Part shown: positions 7,234 to 14,591 of the stretch, piece after piece
Layout: every line of letters begins with the position of its first letter
Position numbering within the stretch: position 1 is the stretch's first letter
Assembly (NCBI RefSeq): GCF_902463975.1
Contig: NZ_CABQHJ010000043.1
Coordinates: forward strand, 1-15,457
Source of the DNA: Phascolarctobacterium_A sp902463975
Lineage (GTDB): Bacteria > Bacillota > Negativicutes > Acidaminococcales > Acidaminococcaceae
Length of the DNA stretch: 15,457 nt
Reading direction: 5' to 3'
Program-made: the position numbers and the translations under genes
Notes under the pieces: model-generated
The model's input: the letters and a program-made list of their open reading frames with translations, nothing else
The model's database searches: none
Told to the model about the DNA's origin: nothing

Positions 7234-8280
7234 ATGGTAGAAACTATGCGTTGGGAGCAGGGGAGCCTGGTGCTGTTGGACCAGACGCTGCTGCCGCAAA
7301 AGATAGAATGGATTACCTGCGTGGATTACAAGCGCGTGAAAGTGGCGATTGAACGCTTGGAGGTGCGTGGTGCTCCGGCAATCGGCGCTGCCGCTGCCTT
7401 CGCTATGGTGCTGGGTGCGCGCGAGGTTGCGGACAAGCCGGACTTTTTGGGTGCGCTGGATGCTGTGCGCGCAGATCTGATTACTGCGCGTCCGACGGCG
7501 GTAAATCTGGCGTGGGCGGCAAATCTGCAGTACGCTCTTGCTGTGCGTTTGAACGGTGAGGACAAGTCCCATGCGGCGATTATCAAGGCGCTGGAGGTCA
7601 AGGCCGAGCAGATTTATGCGGACGATATCACCATGAATAAGCGTATGGGCGAATACGGCGCTGCTGTGCTGCCTGACGCTGCCGTAGTGCTGACGCACTG
7701 CAACGCAGGCGCACTGGCAACCTGCGGTTGGGGTACGGCACTGGGCGTTATCCGCAGTGCCTATGCACAGGGCAAGCTGAAAATGGTTTATGCCGACGAA
7801 ACGCGCCCGCTCCTGCAGGGTGCGCGCTTAACGGCGTTTGAGCTGTTTGAGGACGGTATTCCCGTTACGCTGATTACCGATAATATGGCAGCGTGGACCA
7901 TGCGCACCAAGGGCGTGAACGCTGTGGTAGTCGGTGCCGACAGAATCGCGGCTAACGGCGACACGGCGAACAAGATTGGCACCTATGGTGTGGCACTGGC
8001 GGCGAAGGCACACGGAATTCCGTTTTATATCGCCGCGCCGACGAGCACCTTTGATTTTACGATTGCGACAGGTGCGCAGATTCCTATTGAGGAGCGCAAG
8101 GCCGACGAGGTACGTCATTTCCGCAGCGAGCAGACTGCGCCTGAGGGCGTGGCAGTGTTTAACCCTGCGTTTGACGTGACACCGGCAGAGCTTATTACCG
8201 GTATTATTACCGAGCATGGCGTAATTAAAGCGCCGTATACAGAAAGTATTAAGAAATTGCAGGCTCTTTTACAAGATTAA
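7234..8280 (+). CDS. mtnA: S-methyl-5-thioribose-1-phosphate isomerase
   Basis: Isomerises 5-methylthioribose-1-phosphate (and in some organisms 5-deoxyribose-1-phosphate) to the ribulose form in the cytoplasm. The eIF2B-related fold is clear: RGAPAIG (45-51), ARPTAVNLAWA (85-95), THCNAGALAT (154-163) with catalytic Cys156, ETRPLLQGARLTAFEL (189-204), GADRIAANGDTANKIGTY (234-251) with catalytic Asp236, and PTSTFD (269-274). At 348 residues it has the expected length. It starts nine bases after the phosphorylase stop with GAGG five bases upstream, and receives that enzyme's sugar-phosphate product. Confidence 0.97.
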   Translation: MVETMRWEQGSLVLLDQTLLPQKIEWITCVDYKRVKVAIERLEVRGAPAIGAAAAFAMVLGAREVADKPDFLGALDAVRADLITARPTAVNLAWAANLQYALAVRLNGEDKSHAAIIKALEVKAEQIYADDITMNKRMGEYGAAVLPDAAVVLTHCNAGALATCGWGTALGVIRSAYAQGKLKMVYADETRPLLQGARLTAFELFEDGIPVTLITDNMAAWTMRTKGVNAVVVGADRIAANGDTANKIGTYGVALAAKAHGIPFYIAAPTSTFDFTIATGAQIPIEERKADEVRHFRSEQTAPEGVAVFNPAFDVTPAELITGIITEHGVIKAPYTESIKKLQALLQD

Positions 8281-8312
8281 AGAGCATATATTAAAGGAGG
8301 ATTTTTAGATTT

Positions 8313-9557
8313 ATGCAAAGCATTATTAAAGACATCAAATTGGCACCGTTAGGTCATCAACGTATCGCGTGGGCAAAGGAATATATGCCTCTGCTGAACC
8401 ATCTGAACGATGAATACAGCAAAACTAAACCCTTCCAAGGCATCAACATGGTTGTAACCATTCATCTGGAAGCAAAAACCGCTTATCTGGCACTCGTGCT
8501 GAAGAATGCAGGCGCTAATGTTGTTGTTACCGGCAGCAACCCGCTTTCCACTCAGGACGAAATTGCCGCAGCACTGGTTGACAGCGGCGTAACCGTTTTC
8601 GCAACCCATGGCTGCACCAACGAAGAATATGACATGTATCTGCGCGAGGCTTTAAAGAGCGAACCGCAGCTGATTATTGATGACGGCGGCGATTTGGTTA
8701 ATATGCTGCACGGCGAACGTCGTGACCTGATTCCTAACCTGATGGGCGGCAGCGAGGAAACCACCACCGGCGTACATCGTCTGAAGGCTCTGGCTGCAGC
8801 AGGTCATCTGGCATTCCCGATGATTGCCGTTAATGATGCTTACTGCAAGTATCTGTTTGATAACCGTTACGGTACCGGCCAATCCTCCTGGGATGGCATC
8901 ATGCGTACCACCAACATGTCCGTAGCAGGCAGAACTGTTGTTGTTGCAGGCTACGGCTGGTGCGGTAAGGGCGTTGCTATGCGTGCCAAAGGTCTGGGCG
9001 CTAACGTTATCGTTACCGAGGTTGACCCGATTAAGGGTATTGAAGCAGTATTTGACGGCTTCCGCGTTATGCCGATGCAGGAGGCTGCTAAGCACGGCGA
9101 TATCTTTGTAACCGTAACCGGCTGCAAGGACGTAATTACCAAACCTCATATGGAGGTTATGAAGAACGGCGCTGTTATGTGCAATGCAGGCCACTTCGAC
9201 GTAGAAATCAACAAACATCATCTGGAGGAGCTTTCCGTAGTTGCTCCGTATGAAGTACGCAAAAATATCATGACCTACACCATGGCTGACGGACGTAAGC
9301 TGAACCTGCTGGGCGAAGGCCGTCTGGTTAACCTGGCATGCGGTGACGGTCACCCGATTGAAATCATGGACCTGTCCTTCGCTATGCAGTTCCTGGCTAT
9401 GAAATACTTGCTTGACCATAAGGGAGCAATGGAAAACAAACTGTATGTACTGCCGGAAGAACTGAATACCGAAATCGCTGCTCTGAAGCTGCAGGCTATG
9501 GGCGCAGGCATCGACACCCTGAGCGAAGAGCAGAAGGCATATCTGGCTGCCGAATAA
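8313..9557 (+). CDS. ahcY: adenosylhomocysteinase, Thermotoga/archaeal type
   Basis: NAD-dependent hydrolase splitting S-adenosylhomocysteine (or S-inosylhomocysteine) to homocysteine and nucleoside, relieving methyltransferase inhibition. Substrate-side residues: His51, Thr56, Asp124, Glu149-Thr150 (SEETTTG), Lys179, Asp183-Asn184. The NAD site is AGYGWCGKG (212-220); GHFDVE and GDGHP follow. Two positions differ from the mammalian-type enzyme: HLEAKT (51-56) replaces HMTVET, so the usual Thr57 and Glu59 are Glu53 and Lys55, and the usual Cys195 is Thr188. This pattern, the 414-residue length and the QKAYLAAE end match the short Thermotoga/archaeal form rather than the KPDHYRY-ending form. 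AAAGGAGG is unusually far, 12 bases, from the ATG, but no other in-frame start exists. Two bases separate it from the aldolase gene. Confidence 0.95.
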   Translation: MQSIIKDIKLAPLGHQRIAWAKEYMPLLNHLNDEYSKTKPFQGINMVVTIHLEAKTAYLALVLKNAGANVVVTGSNPLSTQDEIAAALVDSGVTVFATHGCTNEEYDMYLREALKSEPQLIIDDGGDLVNMLHGERRDLIPNLMGGSEETTTGVHRLKALAAAGHLAFPMIAVNDAYCKYLFDNRYGTGQSSWDGIMRTTNMSVAGRTVVVAGYGWCGKGVAMRAKGLGANVIVTEVDPIKGIEAVFDGFRVMPMQEAAKHGDIFVTVTGCKDVITKPHMEVMKNGAVMCNAGHFDVEINKHHLEELSVVAPYEVRKNIMTYTMADGRKLNLLGEGRLVNLACGDGHPIEIMDLSFAMQFLAMKYLLDHKGAMENKLYVLPEELNTEIAALKLQAMGAGIDTLSEEQKAYLAAE

Positions 9558-9559
9558 TC

Positions 9560-10237
9560 ATGGAAACGCAGTTATTTGCTAAAGAAAGTGCATGTGCCGC
9601 CATTGTGGAAACAGGCCATGCACTGATTGAAAAAAAGCTCGTTGCAGGCTCCTGGGGCAACATCAGCTGCCGTATTGACGCGCAGAATATTGCTATCACA
9701 CCCTCCGGCCACGGCTATGAAACACTGACGCCCGAGGACGTTGTTATCATCAACCGTGAGGGCGACGTAGTTGAAGGCAAGCACATTCCTTCTTCCGAAC
9801 TGAAGGTGCACACCGCCATTTACAACGCTTATCCCGAGGCAGGTGCCGTAATCCATACGCACAGCATTTATGCCAGTGCGCTTGCGGCTATGCATCAGGG
9901 AGTGCCGGCGATTATTGAGGATATCGTGCAGATTATCGGCGGCAGGGTGGAGTGCGCCCAGTACGCTCTTTGCGGTACGCAGGAGCTGGCGGAGAACACC
10001 GTGCGCGCGCTGAACGGCAAAAAGGCTGTGCTACTGGCCAACCATGGCGCTGTCTGCTGGGGCAAAAACCTGGCAGAGGCACTGCTGGCTGCCGAAATTC
10101 TGGAAAAGGCGGCGCAGATTGCCGTAATCTGTGCAGGCACCGGCAATAAGGTGTACGAGCTGAGCTGTGAGGACGTGGACGTGATGCATGATTTTTATGA
10201 AAAGCATTACTCCAAGCGTCAGCAGGGCGAAGAGTAG
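9560..10237 (+). CDS. class II aldolase/adducin-family protein (MtnB- or Ald2-like)
   Basis: Zinc enzyme of the L-fuculose-phosphate aldolase/AraD/MtnB family. Phosphate-binding motifs GNIS (33-36) and TPSG (47-50) are present, with the catalytic Glu80 in IPSSE and zinc ligands His99 and His101 (HTHS) and His162 (ANHG). The 225-residue length is normal. Position after mtnA and ahcY points to 5-methylthioribulose-1-phosphate (or 5-deoxyribulose-1-phosphate) as substrate: either dehydration (MtnB) or retro-aldol cleavage to dihydroxyacetone phosphate and an aldehyde (Ald2-like shunt). No enolase/phosphatase (mtnW/X/C) or dioxygenase (mtnD) gene is in the window, which slightly favours the aldolase reading, but they could lie elsewhere. 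A sugar-phosphate aldolase for another pathway is the alternative. Confidence 0.88.
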   Translation: METQLFAKESACAAIVETGHALIEKKLVAGSWGNISCRIDAQNIAITPSGHGYETLTPEDVVIINREGDVVEGKHIPSSELKVHTAIYNAYPEAGAVIHTHSIYASALAAMHQGVPAIIEDIVQIIGGRVECAQYALCGTQELAENTVRALNGKKAVLLANHGAVCWGKNLAEALLAAEILEKAAQIAVICAGTGNKVYELSCEDVDVMHDFYEKHYSKRQQGEE

Positions 10238-10258
10238 AAAACAATAATATCACTGTCA

Positions 10259-10284
10259 TCTGCCTCTCTGAACAGGGAGGCAGG
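10259..10284 (+). other. strong hairpin between the aldolase and deaminase genes
   Basis: TGCCTCTCT pairs with AGGGAGGCA around a GAAC loop (one G-U), and two flanking pairs extend the stem to about 11. There is no T-run after it, so full termination is unlikely; an RNA-processing, stability or attenuation role would fit. It is the only sizeable gap (77 bases) within the seven-gene operon and precedes a gene with a TTG start. Confidence 0.55.
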
Positions 10285-10314
10285 ACTTAATTTATACCAA
10301 GGAAGTGAAATCTT

Positions 10315-11595
10315 TTGTCTAAGCTACTGATAAAAAATATCGAGCTTCTGCATACTCCGAACGGTGAAATGCAGAGCATCGCTGTTGAAGATAATAAGAT
10401 TGTTTATGTAGGCAAGGAAGTGCCTGCAGACTTTGCTGCCGACGAAATCGTGGACGGCAAGGGCAAGCTGGCTACCGCAGGCATGGTCAACACCCACGGC
10501 CACGTATCTATGACGCTGCTGCGCAGCTATGCTGACGATATGGCGCTCATGGATTGGCTGCAGAACAAAATCTGGCCTATTGAAGACAAGATGGACGCTA
10601 ACGACATCTACTGGGGCGCAATGCTGGGCATCGTAGAAATGCTGAAGGGCGGTACTACCTGCTTTGCTGATATGTACGCCTTCATGGAGGATGTTGCGCG
10701 TGCCTGTGCCGAAACTGGTATCCGCGCTAACCTCAGCCGCGGCCTGATCGGCGTAGCGCCGGACAAGGACGTAAAGCTGGCTGAAAACACTGTGCTGGCG
10801 AAGAACTGGCAGGGCTATGACAACGGCCGTATCCGCATTACCTACGGTCCGCACGCCCCGTATACATGTCCTGTTGATTATCTGGAAAAGGTTATTGCCG
10901 AGGCTGCTGCCAACAAGGCAGAAATCCAGATGCATCTGTGCGAAACTAAATTTGAGGTTGATACCGTTGTCAAAGAGCATGGCATGACACCGATTCAGCT
11001 GATGGATAAGCTAGGCATGTTTGAGTTGGGTACCATTGCTGCACACTGCGTACATCTGACAGACGAGGATATGGACATCATGGCTGCCAAGCATGTGCGT
11101 GTAGCACACAATCCGCAGAGCAACCTGAAGCTGGCAAGCGGCATCGCACCGGTAGCGGCAATGCTGAACAAGGGCATTTGCGTTGGACTGGGCACGGACG
11201 GCGCATCCAGCAACAACAATCTGGATATGCTGGAGGAATGCCGCGCTGCCGCAATGCTGCATAAGGCAACCACCTTTGATCCTCTCGTTGTTCCTGCTAA
11301 AAAAGCGTGGGAGATGGCAACCGTTGACGGTGCTAAGACTCTGGGCTTTGCTGATACAGGACTTTTGGAGGCAGGCCAGCAGGCAGATATCGTACTGTGG
11401 GATATGCATAAGCCTTACTGGTATCCGCGTCACAATAAGCTGTCCCAGCTGGTTTATGCAGCAAGCAGCACCGATGCCGACACTGTTTTCGTAGCAGGCA
11501 AAAAGGTTGTGGAAGCAGGCAAGCTGCTGACCTTTGACGAAGAAAAGATTTACGCGGAAGCTGAGGCTTGCACCAGAAAGCTCTTGAATAAATAG
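10315..11595 (+). CDS. mtaD: 5-methylthioadenosine/S-adenosylhomocysteine deaminase
   Basis: Amidohydrolase that removes the 6-amino group from MTA, SAH and, in homologues, 5'-deoxyadenosine, giving the inosyl compounds. Metal and catalytic residues are visible: THGHV (60-64, His61 and His63), QMHLCET (205-211, His207 and Glu210), AHCVH (243-247, His244) and GTDGASSNNN (293-302, Asp295). The N-terminal LLIKN strand and the C-terminal small beta domain (VAGKKVVEAGK) complete the two-domain fold; 426 residues is typical. The start is TTG: AAGGAAGTG sits seven bases upstream, the family N-terminus aligns here, and the next in-frame ATG is at codon 19, inside the conserved fold. Its products are the proposed substrates of the phosphorylase and AhcY encoded upstream. 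Confidence 0.95.
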   Translation: MSKLLIKNIELLHTPNGEMQSIAVEDNKIVYVGKEVPADFAADEIVDGKGKLATAGMVNTHGHVSMTLLRSYADDMALMDWLQNKIWPIEDKMDANDIYWGAMLGIVEMLKGGTTCFADMYAFMEDVARACAETGIRANLSRGLIGVAPDKDVKLAENTVLAKNWQGYDNGRIRITYGPHAPYTCPVDYLEKVIAEAAANKAEIQMHLCETKFEVDTVVKEHGMTPIQLMDKLGMFELGTIAAHCVHLTDEDMDIMAAKHVRVAHNPQSNLKLASGIAPVAAMLNKGICVGLGTDGASSNNNLDMLEECRAAAMLHKATTFDPLVVPAKKAWEMATVDGAKTLGFADTGLLEAGQQADIVLWDMHKPYWYPRHNKLSQLVYAASSTDADTVFVAGKKVVEAGKLLTFDEEKIYAEAEACTRKLLNK

Positions 11596-11626
11596 CAATT
11601 AGCAGCAAAAGGAGAAAAGCAAGAAA

Positions 11627-12469
11627 ATGGCTAAAATCATTACCAAAGCAAATTTAGCACCTGCTGTTTACGAGTTCGTCGTAGACGCGCCGCTGGTGGC
11701 ACACAAATGCCATCCGGGACAGTTTGTAATCATCCGCACTGATGAATACAGCGAACGTATTCCTCTGACTATTGCGGATTTTGACCGTGAAAAAGGCTAT
11801 ATCACCTTAATCGTGCAGGCTGTGGGCAACACCACCAAGCACTTGTGCGACACCTTTAACGAGGGTGATGATATTCTCGACGTAGTTGGTCCTTTGGGAC
11901 ATCCTTCCGAGATGGGCAAGTTCGGTACTGTTGTAGTAGTTGGCGGCGGTATCGGCGTTGCGCCTGTTTATCCTATCGCACGTGCATATCACGAGCTGGG
12001 CAATAAGGTTATCTCCATCATCGGTGCGCGCGACAAGAATCTGGTAATCTGGCAGGATAAAATGGCTGCTATCAGCGACGAGCTGATTTTGACCACCGAT
12101 AACGGCAGTGCAGGCCGCAAGGGCTTTGTAACCGACCCGCTGCGTGAAATGCTGGAGGCAGGCGAGAAGATTGACCTGGTATTGGCCATCGGCCCTGTTA
12201 TCATGATGAAAAACGTGGCAGCGACCACCAAACCATTCGGCGTTAAAACTACAGCCAGCCTCAACACTATCATGGTAGACGGCACCGGCATGTGCGGCGG
12301 CTGCCGTGTAATGGTTGGCGGCGAGAACAAATTTGCCTGTGTAGACGGACCGGAGTTTGATGCTCACGAGGTAGATTTTGCGAACCTGGTAATGCGTCAG
12401 CAGATGTACAAGGACCAGGAAGCACTGGAATATAGCTGTGGAGGTCATTGCAAATGCGTGGAGGAATGA
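11627..12469 (+). CDS. nfnA: NfnA/SudB-type ferredoxin:NADP oxidoreductase small subunit
   Basis: FAD- and NAD(H)-binding subunit related to PyrK and ferredoxin-NADP reductase. With the next gene it forms the NfnAB complex, which in clostridia and Thermotoga bifurcates electrons between NADH, ferredoxin and NADP; SudBA sulfide dehydrogenase is an older name. RIPLT (44-48) is the flavin-binding strand, GGGIGVAP (106-113) the NAD motif, and Asp218 with Cys223, Cys226 and Cys238 is the one-Asp-three-Cys set described for the NfnA [2Fe-2S] cluster. The end is unusual: a second cysteine cluster, CGGHCKC (271-277). AAAAGGAG lies 12 bases before the ATG with no alternative start. The 3' end overlaps the start of the partner gene. 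Dihydroorotate dehydrogenase electron-transfer subunit is the alternative name, but no pyrD is adjacent. Confidence 0.92.
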   Translation: MAKIITKANLAPAVYEFVVDAPLVAHKCHPGQFVIIRTDEYSERIPLTIADFDREKGYITLIVQAVGNTTKHLCDTFNEGDDILDVVGPLGHPSEMGKFGTVVVVGGGIGVAPVYPIARAYHELGNKVISIIGARDKNLVIWQDKMAAISDELILTTDNGSAGRKGFVTDPLREMLEAGEKIDLVLAIGPVIMMKNVAATTKPFGVKTTASLNTIMVDGTGMCGGCRVMVGGENKFACVDGPEFDAHEVDFANLVMRQQMYKDQEALEYSCGGHCKCVEE

Positions 12470-13842
12470 GAAATGCTATGCCGGAGCAGCCGGCTGATGT
12501 GCGTAACAAAAACTTTCAGGAGGTAGCACTTGGCTACACTAAGGAAATGGCGGTAGACGAGGCACAGCGTTGTCTGAACTGCCCCAAACCGCGTTGTGTA
12601 GGCAGTTGCCCGGTTAATATTGATATTCCTAAGTTTATCCATGAGGTGGCACAGGAAAACTTTGCCGAGGCTTATAAAATTCTCAAGCAGAAGAGCACTC
12701 TGCCCGCTGTCTGCGGACGTGTCTGCCCGCAGGAAAACCAGTGCGAGGGTAAGTGCGTGCTGGGCATCAAGGGCGAGCCTGTAGCAATCGGTCGCCTGGA
12801 GCGCTTTGTTGCCGACTATGCGCGTGAGCACGGCCTGGATAACGATGTGGAAGCTCCGGCAGAACGCAAGGGCAAAAAGGTTGCCGTAGTAGGCAGCGGC
12901 CCCAGCGGCCTGACCTGCGCAGGCGATTTGGCAAAAATGGGCTATGATGTAACCATGTACGAAGCGCTGCACGCTGCCGGTGGTGTGCTGATGTATGGTA
13001 TTCCGCAGTTCCGTCTGCCGAAGGAAATCGTACAGCATGAAATCTCCGCACTGAAAAAGCTGGGCGTAAAAATCGTAGTTGACGCTGTTATCGGCCGCAC
13101 CTTCACCATCAAGGAGCTGATGGAGGAGGAAGGCTTCAGCGCTGTTTATGTTGGTACCGGCGCCGGTCTGCCGCACTTTATGCAGATTGACGGCGAAAAC
13201 CTCAACGGCGTATATTCCGCTAACGAATTTTTGACGCGTGTAAACCTGATGAAGGCTTACGAATTCCCGAACTACGCTACACCTGTATACGTTGGCAAGA
13301 AGGCTGCTATCGTTGGCGCAGGCAACGTAGCAATGGACGCAGCGCGTACCGCGAAGCGCCTTGGCGCGGAGCAGGTATATATCGTGTACCGTCGCAGTGA
13401 GGAGGAAATGCCCGCACGTAAGGAAGAAATCGGCCACGCTAAGGAGGAAGGCATTGAGCTGTGCCTCTTGAACAATCCGGTTGCAATCTTGGGCGATGAA
13501 AAGGGCTGGGTTAACGGCCTGAAGTGCATCAAGATGGAGCTTGGCGAAGCGGATGCCAGCGGCCGTCGCAGCCCTGTAGCTATCGCAGGCAGCGAATATG
13601 TGCTCGACGTTGACATGGTAGTTATGGCTATCGGTCAGGGCCCGAACCCGCTGATTAAGCAGACTACCCCTGATCTGGAGGTTAACAAGCGCGGTAACAT
13701 CGTTGCTGACGAAGCAGGTGCTACTTCTATTCCGGGCGTGTTCGCCGGCGGCGATATCGTAACCGGTGCTGCAACCGTAATCAGCGCTATGGGCGCAGGC
13801 AAGAAGGCTGCAGCTGCTATTGACGAGTACCTGAGCAAGTAA
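12454..13842 (+). CDS. nfnB: NfnB/GltA-type NADPH-dependent oxidoreductase large subunit
   Basis: Homologue of the glutamate-synthase small subunit, here most likely NfnB (SudA), which carries two [4Fe-4S] clusters and FAD and binds NADP(H). Two groups of four cysteines (40, 43, 48, 52 and 87, 91, 97, 101, numbered from the chosen ATG) lie in RCLNCPKPRC...CPVNIDIP and AVCGRVCP...CEGKCVLG. GSGPSG (147-152) is the FAD fold, GAGNVAMDAARTAKRLGA near 287-304 the NADP fold, and FAGGDIVTGAATVI near 428-441 the C-terminal FAD contact. The start is ambiguous: TTG 12448, ATG 12454, ATG 12466 and ATG 12478 are in frame. I prefer 12454, with GGAGG nine bases upstream inside nfnA, giving 462 residues. Glutamate synthase use is less likely because no alpha subunit is adjacent. 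Confidence 0.92.
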   Translation: MRGGMRNAMPEQPADVRNKNFQEVALGYTKEMAVDEAQRCLNCPKPRCVGSCPVNIDIPKFIHEVAQENFAEAYKILKQKSTLPAVCGRVCPQENQCEGKCVLGIKGEPVAIGRLERFVADYAREHGLDNDVEAPAERKGKKVAVVGSGPSGLTCAGDLAKMGYDVTMYEALHAAGGVLMYGIPQFRLPKEIVQHEISALKKLGVKIVVDAVIGRTFTIKELMEEEGFSAVYVGTGAGLPHFMQIDGENLNGVYSANEFLTRVNLMKAYEFPNYATPVYVGKKAAIVGAGNVAMDAARTAKRLGAEQVYIVYRRSEEEMPARKEEIGHAKEEGIELCLLNNPVAILGDEKGWVNGLKCIKMELGEADASGRRSPVAIAGSEYVLDVDMVVMAIGQGPNPLIKQTTPDLEVNKRGNIVADEAGATSIPGVFAGGDIVTGAATVISAMGAGKKAAAAIDEYLSK

Positions 13843-13885
13843 GGGGAAGCCGGCGCTGTTGCATAATTTAATATGAGATAAGCGT

Positions 13886-13931
13886 AAAATCCTATTGCAG
13901 ATGTTTTAATATAGTCTGCAATAGGATTTTT
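13886..13931 (+). terminator. intrinsic terminator closing the seven-gene operon
   Basis: A perfect stem of 15-16 bp (AAATCCTATTGCAGA / TCTGCAATAGGATTT) around a 13-base loop, followed by Ts. A-residues ahead of the stem could let it work on the other strand too, though the T-run is better on the plus strand. Confidence 0.93.
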
Positions 13932-14119
13932 ATTTATATACATTATTGTTGTAGCTTTGAAAATAATTTGAACGGTTATAAAAAATTTCTTCCACACAAC
14001 TCATACAATCTTGTATCACATTAAATCACTCGAAAAACTGAGCTTTTCATTATAAACAATGAAACACTCAAAAGAATAAAAATCCAGATTTTTTACAACA
14101 CGATCTCTTTGAAAAACAT
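13932..14119. other. AT-rich gene-free stretch
   Basis: Part of the 344-base gap between nfnB and the small gene at 14187. I find no credible coding frame. It holds a 14-base palindrome ATACAA-TC-TTGTAT (14003-14016) and a weak hairpin TTTCATT-ATAAAC-AATGAAA (14045-14064). Either could be a regulator site for the promoter at 14120-14148, but nothing in the sequence proves it. Confidence 0.4.
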
Positions 14120-14148
14120 TTGCTTTTCACGTAACAAAATAATATAAT
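14120..14148 (+). promoter_or_regulatory. promoter of the 88-residue protein gene
   Basis: TTGCTT and a perfect TATAAT are 17 bases apart. Transcription would begin near 14155, leaving a short leader with AAAGGAG. Confidence 0.7.
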
Positions 14149-14186
14149 ATAGCCAATTTCACCATAAGAACAAAGGAGTGTAGCAA

Positions 14187-14453
14187 ATGGGATGGTTTAG
14201 TTCAATCAAAAATCCTGAAACAGATTATGATTCTATTATTACAACAACCGGCGACTTAAAAGAAGAATATTCTATCATGGGAATCATTTTTTCGGATGGT
14301 TCTTTAGGAGACAGTACGCAAGATTGGGAAGTTGAACTCATTAAACTGAAAACCAAGGCTTTAGCAATGAAAGGTCATGCTATAATTTACGTCAAAGCAA
14401 TTAGCGACGGGAAATATAGTAGATTAATGGGTACAGTAGTACAATTCATTTAA
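14187..14453 (+). CDS. small conserved-looking protein, possibly YbjQ/DUF74-like
   Basis: An 88-residue soluble protein with no signal peptide, membrane segment or cysteine. The pattern is strand (SIITTTG, 16-22), strand (YSIMGIIFSD, 28-37), a helix rich in Lys/Glu (about 46-61), strand (HAIIYVKAI, 63-71) and strand (LMGTVVQFI, 80-88). A TTG-containing first strand, a long helix and a final GTVV strand loosely recall the YbjQ/DUF74 fold, but I see no diagnostic residues and would not assign a function. It is probably a real gene: AAAGGAG lies eight bases before the ATG, a good promoter precedes it and a terminator-like stem follows it at once. It stands alone between the metabolic operon and the toxin locus. 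Confidence 0.7.
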   Translation: MGWFSSIKNPETDYDSIITTTGDLKEEYSIMGIIFSDGSLGDSTQDWEVELIKLKTKALAMKGHAIIYVKAISDGKYSRLMGTVVQFI

Positions 14454-14457
14454 TATA

Positions 14458-14493
14458 AAAGAGGCTGGGATAGAACCTGGTATCTTTGTTTTT
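14458..14493 (+). terminator. intrinsic terminator after the 88-residue protein gene
   Basis: AAAGAGGCTGGG pairs with CCTGGTATCTTT at 11 of 12 positions (three G-U, one mismatch) around ATAGAA, followed by GTTTTT. It begins four bases after the stop. Confidence 0.6.
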
Positions 14494-14515
14494 AAATATG
14501 CTTAAAATAAAAAAC

Positions 14516-14536
14516 ACACCTTTAGAGGTGTATTTT
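14516..14536. terminator. short terminator-like hairpin
   Basis: ACACCT / AGGTGT with a TTAG loop, flanked by A-rich sequence on the left and ATTTT on the right, so it could act on either strand. It insulates the toxin promoter from the upstream gene. Confidence 0.45.
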
Positions 14537-14561
14537 AAAAATATTAATATTATGTTATAAT
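14533..14561 (+). promoter_or_regulatory. toxin gene promoter (extended -10)
   Basis: TGT-TATAAT at 14553-14561 gives a perfect -10 with the extended element; the -35 at 17 bases (TTTTAA) is weak. Transcription would start near 14568, giving a leader of about 50 bases that can fold over the ribosome site. Confidence 0.6.
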
Positions 14562-14591
14562 ACATTTTGAGATAACTGGTAGTCGGTTTTT

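Noticed and set aside
6403..7698. Long open frame (over 400 codons) on the minus strand opposite the phosphorylase and mtnA
   Set aside because: It lies antisense across two well-identified genes, has no ribosome site or recognisable domain, and its His/Arg/Gln-rich make-up is what codon bias on the other strand produces. The same holds for the long minus-strand frames at 2625-3596, 8652-9419 and 12445-13437.
12460..12480. Later starts of nfnB at 12466 or 12478
   Set aside because: The local GGAGG is one base from 12466 and 13 from 12478, both poor, whereas the GGAGG at 12440-12444 sits nine bases from 12454.
12448..13842. Glutamate synthase small subunit (gltD) in ammonia assimilation
   Set aside because: No large subunit is adjacent, and coupling to an NfnA/SudB-type gene with the Asp-Cys3 cluster set fits NfnAB better.
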